Below are positions 53,534 to 61,523 of a stretch of DNA of 64,000 nucleotides, one piece after another. The stretch spans positions 53,435-117,434 of the forward strand of contig CAUGTZ010000006.1 in the NCBI GenBank assembly GCA_959602645.1, given 5' to 3'. Made by a program: the position numbers and the translations under genes. The notes under the pieces were generated by a model, which saw nothing but the letters and a program-made list of their open reading frames with translations, was not told where the DNA came from and did no database searches. Position 1 is the stretch's first letter, and each line of letters opens with the position of its first letter. This stretch comes from an uncultured Collinsella sp. Its GTDB lineage: Bacteria > Actinomycetota > Coriobacteriia > Coriobacteriales > Coriobacteriaceae.

Positions 53534-54710
53534 ACGTCGCCCCCAATTCCCCGATAACCGCATCGGCGCCCGACGTGCGGAAAAGCTCGCGGCGCTCGGC
53601 GTCGAACACGACCGCGGCGATGTCGCATGCGCCCGCCGCGCGGCGGCGCAACCTGTCCTCGATTGCCGCAGCGAGCGAGGCGCGCGCAGCGTCCCCCACG
53701 CCGGCGGCCTCGATTACCTCGAGCGCCGCCGTGGTCGTGACCGAGGACATAATCTCGCGCACGGTCTTCGCGCCCGCGCCGGCCAAAGCCGCGTGGGCGG
53801 CCAGAATCTCCGCGCGGCAGTCGGCGGTACGCGAATGGGTGTCCATGATGCCGCCCGCAACCTTCACCAGCTTGCCGATGTGTCCCACAAGAAGGACATT
53901 GGTAAATCCCTCGCGAACGCAGCAATCAATCGCATCGCCCACAAAGTTGGAGATGAAGACCACCGGCGCGCCGTTTAGGTGGAAATGCCCCGAGATGAAC
54001 TGCCCGCCGTAGTTGCCGGGCGTGAGCACGACGCCGCGCCGCCCCATAGCCGCATGCTGCCGGATCTCGAGCTCGATGCTGTCGCGCAAGGCAGCGAGGC
54101 TGCGCGGCTCGACGATGCCCGTCGTGCCCAGGATGGAGATGCCGCCTTCTATCCCCAGGTGTGGGTTGAAGGTCTTTTCGGCAAGGGCAACACCCTCAGG
54201 TACCGAAATCGTCACAGTAATATTTCCAGAAAAGCCGTGCGCGGCGCACACCTCGCGCACCGCCGAAGTGATCATCGCGCGCGGCGTCGCGTTGATGGCG
54301 GCCGCCCCCACCGGCTGCTCGAGCCCGGGCAATGTCACGCGCCCCACGCCCACGCCGCCATCGACGGAAACTTCCGATTCGCGCGCGGGCACGCCCTTGC
54401 TGCCCGCAGCGCCCGTGCCCGACCCCGCATGTTCCACGCGCGCGTACACGAGTACGCCGTCGGTCACATCGGCATCGTCGCCTGCGTCCTTTCGCACGGC
54501 GCACTGGGCGCACCCCTCGCCGATGCATGCGTCGACCACGTCCGTCTCAACGGGCAGCCCGCCGGGGGTGACGATCGACACGCGGCCCACGGTCTTTCGT
54601 GACAAGAGCATCTCGCAGGCCGCCTTCGCCGCGAGAGCGGCGCAGCTCCCCGTGGTGTAGCCGCAGCGCAGGCGGGTCGTCCCGGTATATATGTAGTGCT
54701 CGAAGGCCAC
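53526..54710 (-). CDS. cbiD: Cobalt-precorrin-5B C1-methyltransferase
   Basis: A 394-residue CbiD, the anaerobic-pathway enzyme that methylates C-1. Conserved parts are LRCGYTTGSCAALAAKAAC, PGGLPVETDVVDACIG, FNPHLGIEGGISILGTTGI and VVLTPGNYGGQFISGHFHLN. It starts at GTG 54710, one base after the cbiF stop; no ATG is suitably placed. A loop of about 25 residues around GTGAAGSKGVPARESE is longer than usual. Confidence 0.94.
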   Translation of the reverse strand: MAFEHYIYTGTTRLRCGYTTGSCAALAAKAACEMLLSRKTVGRVSIVTPGGLPVETDVVDACIGEGCAQCAVRKDAGDDADVTDGVLVYARVEHAGSGTGAAGSKGVPARESEVSVDGGVGVGRVTLPGLEQPVGAAAINATPRAMITSAVREVCAAHGFSGNITVTISVPEGVALAEKTFNPHLGIEGGISILGTTGIVEPRSLAALRDSIELEIRQHAAMGRRGVVLTPGNYGGQFISGHFHLNGAPVVFISNFVGDAIDCCVREGFTNVLLVGHIGKLVKVAGGIMDTHSRTADCRAEILAAHAALAGAGAKTVREIMSSVTTTAALEVIEAAGVGDAARASLAAAIEDRLRRRAAGACDIAAVVFDAERRELFRTSGADAVIGELGATYE

Positions 54711-54711
54711 G

Positions 54712-55503
54712 CTAGCTGCTCGCCTTCCGATACCCCGTGGCAAACGAAGGGTCGTAAAGCTTGCTGCGCTCGTACGACTCCGCTTGCGCGTCGTCGTGCG
54801 CAAGCCCGCCGCGAGCTCCGAGCACGCGGCCCACCACCACGAGCGCCGTGCGGTCGATGCCCTCTCGCGCGCCCGCATCGGCGAGCGTGCCCACTGTGCA
54901 TCGCACCACGCGCTCCTCAGGCCAGGTCGCCTTATACACGAGCGCCGCCGGCTCGTCGGAGCTGCGGCCCGCGGCCAAAAGCTCGGCGGAAAGCTCGGCG
55001 AGCATACCCGAGCTCAGGAAGATGACCATAGTCGAGCCGCTTTCCGCCATGGTGCGCATGCCCTCTCCCGCAGGCATGGGGGTGCGCCCGGAAAGCCGCG
55101 TGATCACGACCGACTGGCTGATTCCCGGCAGCGTGTATTCCTGGCGAAGCGCCGCCGCGGCACCGCAAAAGCTCGACACGCCGGGCACCACCTCGTAGTC
55201 CACGCCGCGCGCGTCGAGCGCGTCCATCTGCTCCTGGATGGCGCCGTACAGGCACGGGTCGCCCGTGTGCAAGCGCACCACTTCCTCGCCCCGCGCATCT
55301 GCCGCGCACATCACGTCGAGCACTTCCTCCAAGGTCATGTGCGCGCTGTCGTAGACGATGCAGGATTCCTTGCACTCAGCGAGCAGCTCGGGATTCACAA
55401 GGCTTCCCGCCCAAACGACCACGTCGGCCGCGCGCAGAAGGCGCGCCCCGCGCAGCGTGATAAGGTCGGCGGCGCCCGAGCCTGCGCCAACGATATGAAT
55501 CAT
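54712..55503 (-). CDS. cbiF: (Cobalt-)precorrin-4 C11-methyltransferase
   Basis: A 263-residue CobM/CbiF tetrapyrrole methylase: MIHIVGAGSGAADLITLRGA, WAGSLVNPELLAECKE, VVRLHTGDPCLYGAIQEQM and YEVVPGVSSFCGAAAALRQE. It methylates C-11. It is the first gene of the minus-strand cobalamin operon; GGGAAGG stands about 5 bases before the ATG at 55503. No riboswitch is seen on this strand in its leader. Confidence 0.95.
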   Translation of the reverse strand: MIHIVGAGSGAADLITLRGARLLRAADVVVWAGSLVNPELLAECKESCIVYDSAHMTLEEVLDVMCAADARGEEVVRLHTGDPCLYGAIQEQMDALDARGVDYEVVPGVSSFCGAAAALRQEYTLPGISQSVVITRLSGRTPMPAGEGMRTMAESGSTMVIFLSSGMLAELSAELLAAGRSSDEPAALVYKATWPEERVVRCTVGTLADAGAREGIDRTALVVVGRVLGARGGLAHDDAQAESYERSKLYDPSFATGYRKASS

Positions 55504-55634
55504 CCGAGCCTTCCCTTCCCGTTTCTCATCGCAACCGTTTACGCCGCCCTTCGCGCAGCGGGCAAAACACGGCGCCCGCAGCGGCAATCGGCGCAAATAC
55601 GCAGGCAGGAGGCGCAATGCCGCCCGCCCTGGCT
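55504..55634. other. Divergent intergenic region, minus-strand leader of the cobalamin operon
   Basis: No gene is seen. A GC-rich stem GCGGGC with GCCCGC lies in the minus-strand leader around 55556-55580. A TATGAT occurs on the minus strand opposite the plus-strand -10, but no matching -35 was found, so the operon promoter remains unassigned. Confidence 0.35.
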
Positions 55635-55663
55635 TTGACACGTTCACAAGTGCCCACTATCAT
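55635..55663 (+). promoter_or_regulatory. Promoter of the cobalamin-riboswitch operon
   Basis: A consensus -35 TTGACA (55635-55640), 17-bp spacer and -10 TATCAT (55658-55663). Transcription should begin near 55670, about 65 nt before the riboswitch core. Confidence 0.8.
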
Positions 55664-55734
55664 AGTAAAAGATTCGGCAACGAGCATATGACAATCGGAT
55701 AAAAGGAAATGACCGGCGCGGCGCCCGCACAGCC

Positions 55735-55835
55735 CGCGCTGGCTTGCGGAGGGAACCAGGTGGGAATCCTGGGCAAGGGACATTACTGTATAGGACGCGC
55801 GGGCGAACCGCCTCGCGCCCCAAGCCAGACTGCTT
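55735..55835 (+). ncRNA. Cobalamin riboswitch
   Basis: The plus strand shows the B12-box features in order: GGGAACCAGGTGGGAATCC, then ACATTACTGTA (usual form GCTACTGT), and the 3' conserved AAGCCAGA. CTGGCTTG (55739-55746) and CAAGCCAG (55821-55828) form a perfect closing stem. It precedes a transport operon that includes cbiK, the expected context. The core is slightly atypical (ATTACTG for GCTACTG), so limits are approximate. Confidence 0.85.
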
Positions 55836-55845
55836 CGCCTTTTCC

Positions 55846-55902
55846 TCACGGCATCGCCGTGGCGTTAGCTCCTTGTGAACCCCGAGGGGTGCGCTTTTCT
55901 TT
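55846..55902 (+). terminator. Candidate expression platform of the riboswitch
   Basis: CACGGC-ATC-GCCGTG (about 55846-55860) and then ACCCCGAGGGGT (55879-55890) followed by GCGCTTTTCTTT can form hairpins between the aptamer and the cbiK start. The second looks like a short intrinsic terminator that ligand binding could favour. Confidence 0.4.
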
Positions 55903-55961
55903 CGCTTGTGCCGACAAGCAACTGTCGCCGGGGGACCGGCAAACCGAGGAAAGGAAAAACC

Positions 55962-56888
55962 ATGTCCGACCAGATGTCACGCCGCAGCTTCATGGGCGCC
56001 GCAGCAACCGGAGCCGTCGCGCTCGCCGGAATCACGCTCGCGGGCTGCTCCAGCACCTCCGCAAGTTCCGAGAAATCGAGCGAAAAGGAGAAGGCCGTGA
56101 AGCCGGTCATCCTCGTCACGAGCTTCGGCACGAGCTACAACGACTCGCGCCACATCACCATCGGCGCCATCGAAGACGCTATCCGCGAGAAGTACTGGCA
56201 GGACTACGACATCCGCCGCGCCTTCACCGCGCAGATCATCATCGACAAGCTGAAGAAGCGCGACGGCATCACGATCGACAACATGACCGAGGCGCTTGAC
56301 CGCTGCGTGGAAGACGGCGTGAAGGAAATCGTCGTGCAGCCGACGCATCTCATGGCTGGCCTGGAATACGCCGACGTGAAAGACGAGCTCGACAAGTACG
56401 CCGACAAGTTCGACAAGATCTCGCTCGGCGACCCGCTGCTCACCTCCGACGACGACTACAAAAAGGTGGCCGCAGCCATTAAGGAGAACATGGCGTCCTT
56501 CGACGACGGCGAGACGGCGCTGTGCCTCATGGGCCACGGCACCGAAGCCGATTCCAACGCCGACTATGCCAAGATGCAGGAAGTGTTCAAGAACGAGGGT
56601 TTGACGCAGTTCTTCGTCGGCACCGTCGAGGCTGAACCGACCTGCGAGGATGTTATCTCCGCCGCGAGCGCCGCAGGCTACAAGAAGGCCGTGCTCGCGC
56701 CGTTCATGGTGGTCGCGGGCGACCACGCGAACAACGACATGGCAGACGAGACCGACCCCGACAGCTGGGCTGCGAAGTTCGTGGCCGCCGGCTTCGAAGT
56801 GACGTGCCTGCTCCAGGGTCTGGGACAGAACGTCGCGGTCGACGACATCTACGTCTCGCACGTGGACGACGCCATCGCCAAGCTGTAA
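55962..56888 (+). CDS. cbiK: Exported lipoprotein form of sirohydrochlorin cobaltochelatase CbiK
   Basis: A 308-residue protein whose first 40 residues are an export signal: twin arginines in MSDQMSRRSFMGAAATG, a hydrophobic stretch and a lipobox LAGC at about residue 28, predicting a lipid-anchored extracytoplasmic protein, possibly exported by Tat. The rest is CbiK, which inserts Co2+ into sirohydrochlorin: VILVTSFGTSYNDSR, VQPTHLMAGLEYADV and CLMGHGTEADSNADYA, then VGTVEAEPTCEDV and FMVVAGDHANNDMADETD with the family's metal-binding histidines. Normal CbiK is cytosolic. It heads a riboswitch-controlled transport operon, so it may handle metal or tetrapyrrole outside the membrane. GAGGAAAGG precedes the ATG. 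Confidence 0.9.
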   Translation: MSDQMSRRSFMGAAATGAVALAGITLAGCSSTSASSEKSSEKEKAVKPVILVTSFGTSYNDSRHITIGAIEDAIREKYWQDYDIRRAFTAQIIIDKLKKRDGITIDNMTEALDRCVEDGVKEIVVQPTHLMAGLEYADVKDELDKYADKFDKISLGDPLLTSDDDYKKVAAAIKENMASFDDGETALCLMGHGTEADSNADYAKMQEVFKNEGLTQFFVGTVEAEPTCEDVISAASAAGYKKAVLAPFMVVAGDHANNDMADETDPDSWAAKFVAAGFEVTCLLQGLGQNVAVDDIYVSHVDDAIAKL

Positions 56889-56897
56889 ACTCGCCGC

Positions 56898-57010
56898 GCA
56901 CGGGGGCGCCGGTCGCGTCCCCGTGCAACGGGCATGCGCCTTTCCCCGACTGACGACGCATGCCCGTTGCATTCGCATCCCGACCGCCCACCGCACGGCA
57001 CGGGCGGTCG
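56898..57010 (+). promoter_or_regulatory. Three consecutive intercistronic hairpins
   Basis: Between cbiK and the next lipoprotein gene are three GC-rich stems in a row: GCACGGGG with CCCCGTGC (56898-56926), a 14-bp perfect stem starting GCAACGGGCATGCG (56925-56938 with 56957-56970), and CGACCGCCC with GGGCGGTCG (56981-57010). None has a T-run, so they more likely protect or process the mRNA than stop transcription. Confidence 0.55.
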
Positions 57011-57034
57011 AAGCGATTGAAAGGAACCCCCTCC

Positions 57035-57568
57035 ATGTTGAAGAAAACCCTCGTCTTCGCCCTGTCGGCGGCGCTTTGCGCATTCTCGCTCGCCGGCTGC
57101 GCCGGAAATTCAATCGACAGCGCAAAGGCAAGCGATGCCGATTCCCAGGAAAAGACCGAACAGGCGGCCGATGCGCCCGCGGGCGCAAGCGCTGCCCCCA
57201 TCACCGCCGACAAGGTGGCCGACGGCACCTATCCAATCACCGTAGATTCCAGCTCGAACATGTTCAGGATCGTGGACGCCCAGCTCATCGTGGAAAACGG
57301 CTCCATGCACTGCGTGATGACGCTTTCCGGCACGGGCTACGGCAAGCTCTTCATGGGCACGGGCGACGAGGCTGCCGCCGCGAGCGAGGCCGACTTCATC
57401 CCCTATGTGGAAAACGCGGAAGGCAAGTACACCTACGACGTGCCCGTTGATGCGCTCGACGAGGACACCGCCTGTGCCGCGTGGAGTATTAGAAAAGAGC
57501 AGTGGTACGACCGCACACTTGTGTTCGAATCCGCCGGCGTCGATCTGCGCGCCGACGCACTGAAGTAA
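57035..57568 (+). CDS. Small lipoprotein with a single beta-rich domain
   Basis: A 177-residue protein with a lipoprotein signal (LKKTLVFALSAALCAFSLAG then Cys at about residue 22). A short acidic/alanine linker follows, then one domain from about residue 60 that starts VADGTYPITVDSSSNMFRIV and runs through MHCVMTLSGTGYGKLFMGTG to AAWSIRKEQWYDRTLVFES. Alternating strands and aromatic/basic residues near the end recall NEAT-like heme-binding or related sandwich domains, but I cannot name the family with confidence. It is co-directional with cbiK and ends 4 bp before the substrate-binding lipoprotein gene, so it probably presents the ligand to that protein or stores it at the surface. Confidence 0.75.
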   Translation: MLKKTLVFALSAALCAFSLAGCAGNSIDSAKASDADSQEKTEQAADAPAGASAAPITADKVADGTYPITVDSSSNMFRIVDAQLIVENGSMHCVMTLSGTGYGKLFMGTGDEAAAASEADFIPYVENAEGKYTYDVPVDALDEDTACAAWSIRKEQWYDRTLVFESAGVDLRADALK

Positions 57569-57572
57569 CGCC

Positions 57573-59144
57573 ATGCGGTCGATTCTTCCCAAGGGGGAAA
57601 ACAGGAAGCTCCACAGCATCGCGGCGCGCGCGATCGCCTGCGTTCTCGTCGCCCTGCTCGCGCTTCCCTTCGCGGGGTGCAGTGCGAGCCCGAACGCGAC
57701 CGGTGGCACGGCGGGCTCTCAGGAATACACGGTGAGCGTCTCGCTTTCCGGCGGGTCAGGGCGCGCAAGCATCGCCTCACCCACCACAATTGTGAAGGAT
57801 GGCGACACCTACACCGCGACCATCACCTGGTCGAGTTCGAACTACGACAAGATGACCGTCGACGGCGTGGACTACGCGCCCGTAAACGACGGCGGCAACT
57901 CCACGTTCGAGATACCCGTCACGCTCGACGAGGACATCGCCGTGTCGGCCGAGACCGTCGCCATGTCGACGCCGCACACCATCGACTACACGCTCCACTT
58001 CGACTCATCCACCATGAAGGAGAAATCGGGCGACGATGCAAGCGGCGGCTCCCCTGCGGGAACGGCTTCAAGCGCCGCGGCCGACTTCCACAACGCCGAT
58101 TTGGGCTGCGGCTGGGAGCCGACGGGAGCGCTTCAGCTTGAATACGCCGAGCACTTCACTGTCGACGAGTTCGAAGGCGGCCTGCGGCTTATCTGCGTTT
58201 CGAACGGGGAGCGCTTCCTCGTGGTGCCGCAAGATGCGAAGGTACCTGATGGGTTAAGCTCCGACATCGCGGTCATAAGGCGCCCCGCCGACAAGGTGTA
58301 CCTCGTGTCGTCGGCGACGATGTGCCTGGTCGACGCGCTCGATGCGAACGACAATATCTTAATGTCGGGCACGAAAGCCGACGATTGCTCGGTCGCGGGC
58401 TTCAAAAGCGCGCTCGGAAGTGGGGCGATCGCCTACGGCGGCAAGTACAGCGCGCCCGACTACGAGCGAATATCGGCCTCGGGCTGCACGCTCGCCATCG
58501 AGAACACCATGATCAACCACACGCCCGATGTGAAGGAAAAGCTGCAGAAGCTCGGGCTCGTCGTGCTCACCGAACAGTCGTCGAGCGAGCCCAAAGCACT
58601 CGGGCGCGTCGAGTGGATTAAGCTTTTCGGCGTCCTGTTCGACAAGGAAGACGAGGCCACGCACCTGTTCAACGAGCAGAAGGCCCGCGTCGAGCAAACG
58701 TCGGGGCTCGCGTCGTCAGGTAAAACCGTGGCGTATTTCTACATTAACTCGAACGGGGCCGCCGTCACGCGGCGGGCGGGCGACTACGTGGCGCAGATGA
58801 TCGAGCTTGCAGGCGGCAGCTACGCGCTCGATGACGCGCAGACGGCGTCGACGTCAGGTTCGTCAGTAACGCTCGAAATGGAGCGCTTCTACGCGACAGC
58901 GAAGGATGCCGACATCATCGTCTACAACGGCACCATCGACGAATCGGTTGCCACCTTGAACGACTTCGTAGGCAAAAACGCGCTATTGTCGCAGTTCAAA
59001 GCCGTGAGGAACGGCAACGTCTGGGTCACAAGCGCCGACATGTACCAGCAGATGACTTCTACCGCCGACATTATCGACGAGCTGCACGGGGCGTTCACCG
59101 GCGATGACACGAGCGACTTCCATTATCTGAGGAAGCTCGGCTAG
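57573..59144 (+). CDS. Lipoprotein with NEAT-like region and BtuF/FepB-type substrate-binding domain
   Basis: A 523-residue lipoprotein (signal helix RAIACVLVALLALPFAGC with the cysteine near residue 31). Residues about 50-135 form a beta-rich repeat: YTVSVSLSGGSGRASIASP, YTATITWSSSNYDKMTVDG and TFEIPVTLDEDIAVSAETV resemble the NEAT/iron-transport-associated domain. From about residue 160 to the end is a periplasmic-binding-protein domain of the BtuF/FepB type (AYFYINSNGAAVTRRAGDYV, MIELAGGSYALDDAQ, VYNGTIDESVATLNDFVGK). With the BtuC-like permease next, it is the receptor of an importer, and the riboswitch upstream suggests a corrinoid ligand. No strong ribosome site precedes the ATG, so coupling to the previous gene (4-bp gap) is likely. 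Confidence 0.85.
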   Translation: MRSILPKGENRKLHSIAARAIACVLVALLALPFAGCSASPNATGGTAGSQEYTVSVSLSGGSGRASIASPTTIVKDGDTYTATITWSSSNYDKMTVDGVDYAPVNDGGNSTFEIPVTLDEDIAVSAETVAMSTPHTIDYTLHFDSSTMKEKSGDDASGGSPAGTASSAAADFHNADLGCGWEPTGALQLEYAEHFTVDEFEGGLRLICVSNGERFLVVPQDAKVPDGLSSDIAVIRRPADKVYLVSSATMCLVDALDANDNILMSGTKADDCSVAGFKSALGSGAIAYGGKYSAPDYERISASGCTLAIENTMINHTPDVKEKLQKLGLVVLTEQSSSEPKALGRVEWIKLFGVLFDKEDEATHLFNEQKARVEQTSGLASSGKTVAYFYINSNGAAVTRRAGDYVAQMIELAGGSYALDDAQTASTSGSSVTLEMERFYATAKDADIIVYNGTIDESVATLNDFVGKNALLSQFKAVRNGNVWVTSADMYQQMTSTADIIDELHGAFTGDDTSDFHYLRKLG

Positions 59145-59148
59145 CACC

Positions 59149-60189
59149 ATGAGAAGCCGACTTTCCATGGCATACGACGAATCGGGGCGCGCCGCGCGGT
59201 GTCGCGTCGTGACGGCGCTGCTCGCTGTTGCCCTCATCGTGCTCATCGGGACCAACCTGTGCATCGGGAGCGTGCTCGTGCCCGCAGACCACATCCCCGG
59301 CATCCTTTCGGGCGGCGCGGCCAATTCCATGGAAAGCCAGGTCATCTGGGAGATTCGACTGCCGCGCGTACTTTCAGCCGTGCTTCTCGGCGGGGCACTT
59401 TCGCTCTCCGGGTTCCTGCTGCAGACGTTTTTCAACAACCCCATCGCCGACCCGTTCATCTTGGGCGTCTCCTCGGGCGCAAAGTTCGTCGTCGCGCTTA
59501 CGATGATCGTACTTCTGGGCGCAAACCAGGCCATGTCCTCGCCGGCCATGGTGGCCGCAGCGTTTCTGGGCTCGCTTATCACCATCGGTTTCGTGCTCCT
59601 CATTGCACGGCGCATAAGTTCCATGGCCATGCTCATCGTGGCGGGCGTCATGGTGGGATACATCTGCTCGGCGGCGACGAACTTCCTCATCGCCTTCGCC
59701 GACGACCAGTCCATCGTGAACCTGCACAACTGGTCTTTGGGTAGCTTCTCGGGTTCGAGCTGGGACGACGTCGCGGTCATCACGGTCGTGGTGATCACCG
59801 TAAGCGCATGCGTATTCGCGATATCGAAGCCCCTTTCCGCCTTCCAGCTGGGAGAAGCCTACGCGAAAAGCGTCGGCGTGAACGTCGCACGCTTCCGCGT
59901 GGCGCTCGTCCTTCTAGCGAGCATGCTCTCCGCCTGCGTGACCGCGTTCGCTGGTCCGGTGTCGTTCGTAGGCATTGCGGTTCCGCATCTCGTGAAGTCG
60001 GTGCTAAAGTCGTCGAAGCCCATCCGCGTGATTCCTGCGTGCTTCTTGGGAGGCGCCATCTTCTGCGCGGGCTGCGATTTGATCGCGCGCACACTGTTCT
60101 CTCCTGTCGAACTTTCCATCAGCGCTGTCACCGCCATCTTCGGCGCGCCGGTGGTTATCGCGCTCATGTTGAAGAAGCGGGTGAGGTAG
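59149..60189 (+). CDS. BtuC/FecCD-type ABC importer permease
   Basis: A 346-residue permease with about nine to ten hydrophobic helices. Family blocks are VIWEIRLPRVLSAVLLGGAL, GFLLQTFFNNPIADPFILG (the GxxxQxxxxNPLAxP signature), NLHNWSLGSFSGSSWDDV, AKSVGVNVARFRVALVLLAS and FAGPVSFVGIAVPHLVKSVL. This family imports cobalamin, siderophores or heme. The gene begins 4 bp after the receptor stop and ends directly against the ATPase ATG. Two subunits would form the channel with two ATPase subunits. Confidence 0.94.
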   Translation: MRSRLSMAYDESGRAARCRVVTALLAVALIVLIGTNLCIGSVLVPADHIPGILSGGAANSMESQVIWEIRLPRVLSAVLLGGALSLSGFLLQTFFNNPIADPFILGVSSGAKFVVALTMIVLLGANQAMSSPAMVAAAFLGSLITIGFVLLIARRISSMAMLIVAGVMVGYICSAATNFLIAFADDQSIVNLHNWSLGSFSGSSWDDVAVITVVVITVSACVFAISKPLSAFQLGEAYAKSVGVNVARFRVALVLLASMLSACVTAFAGPVSFVGIAVPHLVKSVLKSSKPIRVIPACFLGGAIFCAGCDLIARTLFSPVELSISAVTAIFGAPVVIALMLKKRVR

Positions 60190-61506
60190 ATGGGGGAATT
60201 CGCGCCGCGGCCCAAAACGCTCGGAGGGGACATTCCATGCTTAGACAGTCCTGAGCTCGCACGAAAGCGCCAGAAGGCACTTTCGGCTCGTGCGGAACTG
60301 CGCGAGGAACGCCTCCTCCGAGCGGAGCCGAACCTCGAAACTCCGGTCGAAACGCAGGCTGACGGAGCGCCGCTTTTCCGCATAAGCGACCTGTCGGCGG
60401 GCTACGACAAGAAGGTCGTAGTCGAAGGCGTCGATCTGGAGGTTCGCCCGGGCGATGTCGTGGCGCTCATCGGGCCGAACGGCTCGGGCAAGTCGACCAT
60501 CTTGAAAACCATCACACGCCATCTGGCACCGCTTGCCGGCGCGGTCGAGCTCGACGGGCGGGAGATTTCCCGATGGAAGACGGCGGAGTTCGCAAGGAAC
60601 CTTGCCGTTATGCTGACAGATCGCCCCCGGACCGAGCTCCTCACCTGCCGCGATATCGTAGAGGCGGGAAGACATCCCTACACCGGGCGAATGGGCGCAC
60701 TCTCGCCTAACGACCATAGTCGGGTCGACGAGGCCATGAAAACCGCACATATGGAAGAGCTCGCCGAGTGCGACTTCATGCAGATAAGCGACGGGCAACG
60801 CCAGCGCGTCATGCTCGCACGCGCCATCGCACAGGATCCGCGTGTGCTCGTGCTCGACGAGCCCACGTCGTATCTCGATATCCGCTACCAGATCGACCTG
60901 CTGCGAATACTTCGCCACCTTGCGAAATCGCGGAATGTGGCTGTCATCATGTCCATCCACGAACTCGAGCTCGCGCAGAAAAGCGCCGACAAGGTGATTT
61001 GCGTGAAGGACGGCCGGGTCTTCCGCGCCGGCGCACCCGAGGACATATTCACGCGCGAGACGATTGGCGAGCTCTACGGCCTTCAACATGGCACCTTCAA
61101 CGAGCGCTTCGGCAGCGTGGAAATTGGACGCCCGCACGGCGATGCGCACACGTTCGTCATCGCCGGCGCAGGTACGGGGTCGGCTGTGTTTCGCCAGCTC
61201 ATCCGGCAGGGCAAGGCGTTCTACACGGGCGTTCTGCACGAAGGGGACATCGACTGCGAGCTCGCGCGCGACCTGGCGGCGGAATGCGTGACCGAGCGCG
61301 CCTTCGAGCCGATCGGGGATAGAACCATAGCCCGCGCCAAAGAGCTCCTCGTCCACTGCGCGCGCCTTATCGTGTGTCCCGCCGCCTTCGGCACCATAAA
61401 CGCCCGCAACGCAGAGCTCGTCGAGTTCGCACGCTCGCACGGTATCGAGGTCATGCGAGCGTGCGAAGGCGCATCGGAGGATTCCCAATTGGGGTGGAAA
61501 GGATAA
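60190..61506 (+). CDS. BtuD/FecE-type ABC ATPase with an extra C-terminal domain
   Basis: A 438-residue protein. The first 55 residues are an unusual charged extension. The ATPase follows: VALIGPNGSGKSTILKTITR (Walker A), the signature ISDGQRQRVMLARAIAQ (SDGQ in place of SGGQ), Walker B VLVLDEPTSYLDIRYQ and the switch histidine in MSIHELELA. After about residue 300 comes a further 130-residue domain, HTFVIAGAGTGSAVFRQLI, TGVLHEGDIDCELARDLAAE and LIVCPAAFGTINARNAEL. Its glycine-rich turn looks like a small Rossmann fold but belongs to no family I can name. The start ATG directly follows the permease stop (TAGATG). Partner: the permease at 59149-60189. Confidence 0.9.
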   Translation: MGEFAPRPKTLGGDIPCLDSPELARKRQKALSARAELREERLLRAEPNLETPVETQADGAPLFRISDLSAGYDKKVVVEGVDLEVRPGDVVALIGPNGSGKSTILKTITRHLAPLAGAVELDGREISRWKTAEFARNLAVMLTDRPRTELLTCRDIVEAGRHPYTGRMGALSPNDHSRVDEAMKTAHMEELAECDFMQISDGQRQRVMLARAIAQDPRVLVLDEPTSYLDIRYQIDLLRILRHLAKSRNVAVIMSIHELELAQKSADKVICVKDGRVFRAGAPEDIFTRETIGELYGLQHGTFNERFGSVEIGRPHGDAHTFVIAGAGTGSAVFRQLIRQGKAFYTGVLHEGDIDCELARDLAAECVTERAFEPIGDRTIARAKELLVHCARLIVCPAAFGTINARNAELVEFARSHGIEVMRACEGASEDSQLGWKG

Positions 61507-61523
61507 ACTGGACTTTCTTTTAA

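Noticed and set aside
55504..55660. Second cobalamin riboswitch on the minus strand before cbiF
   Set aside because: No B12-box (GGTG...TCC, CTACTG) or GCCAG element was found on that strand.
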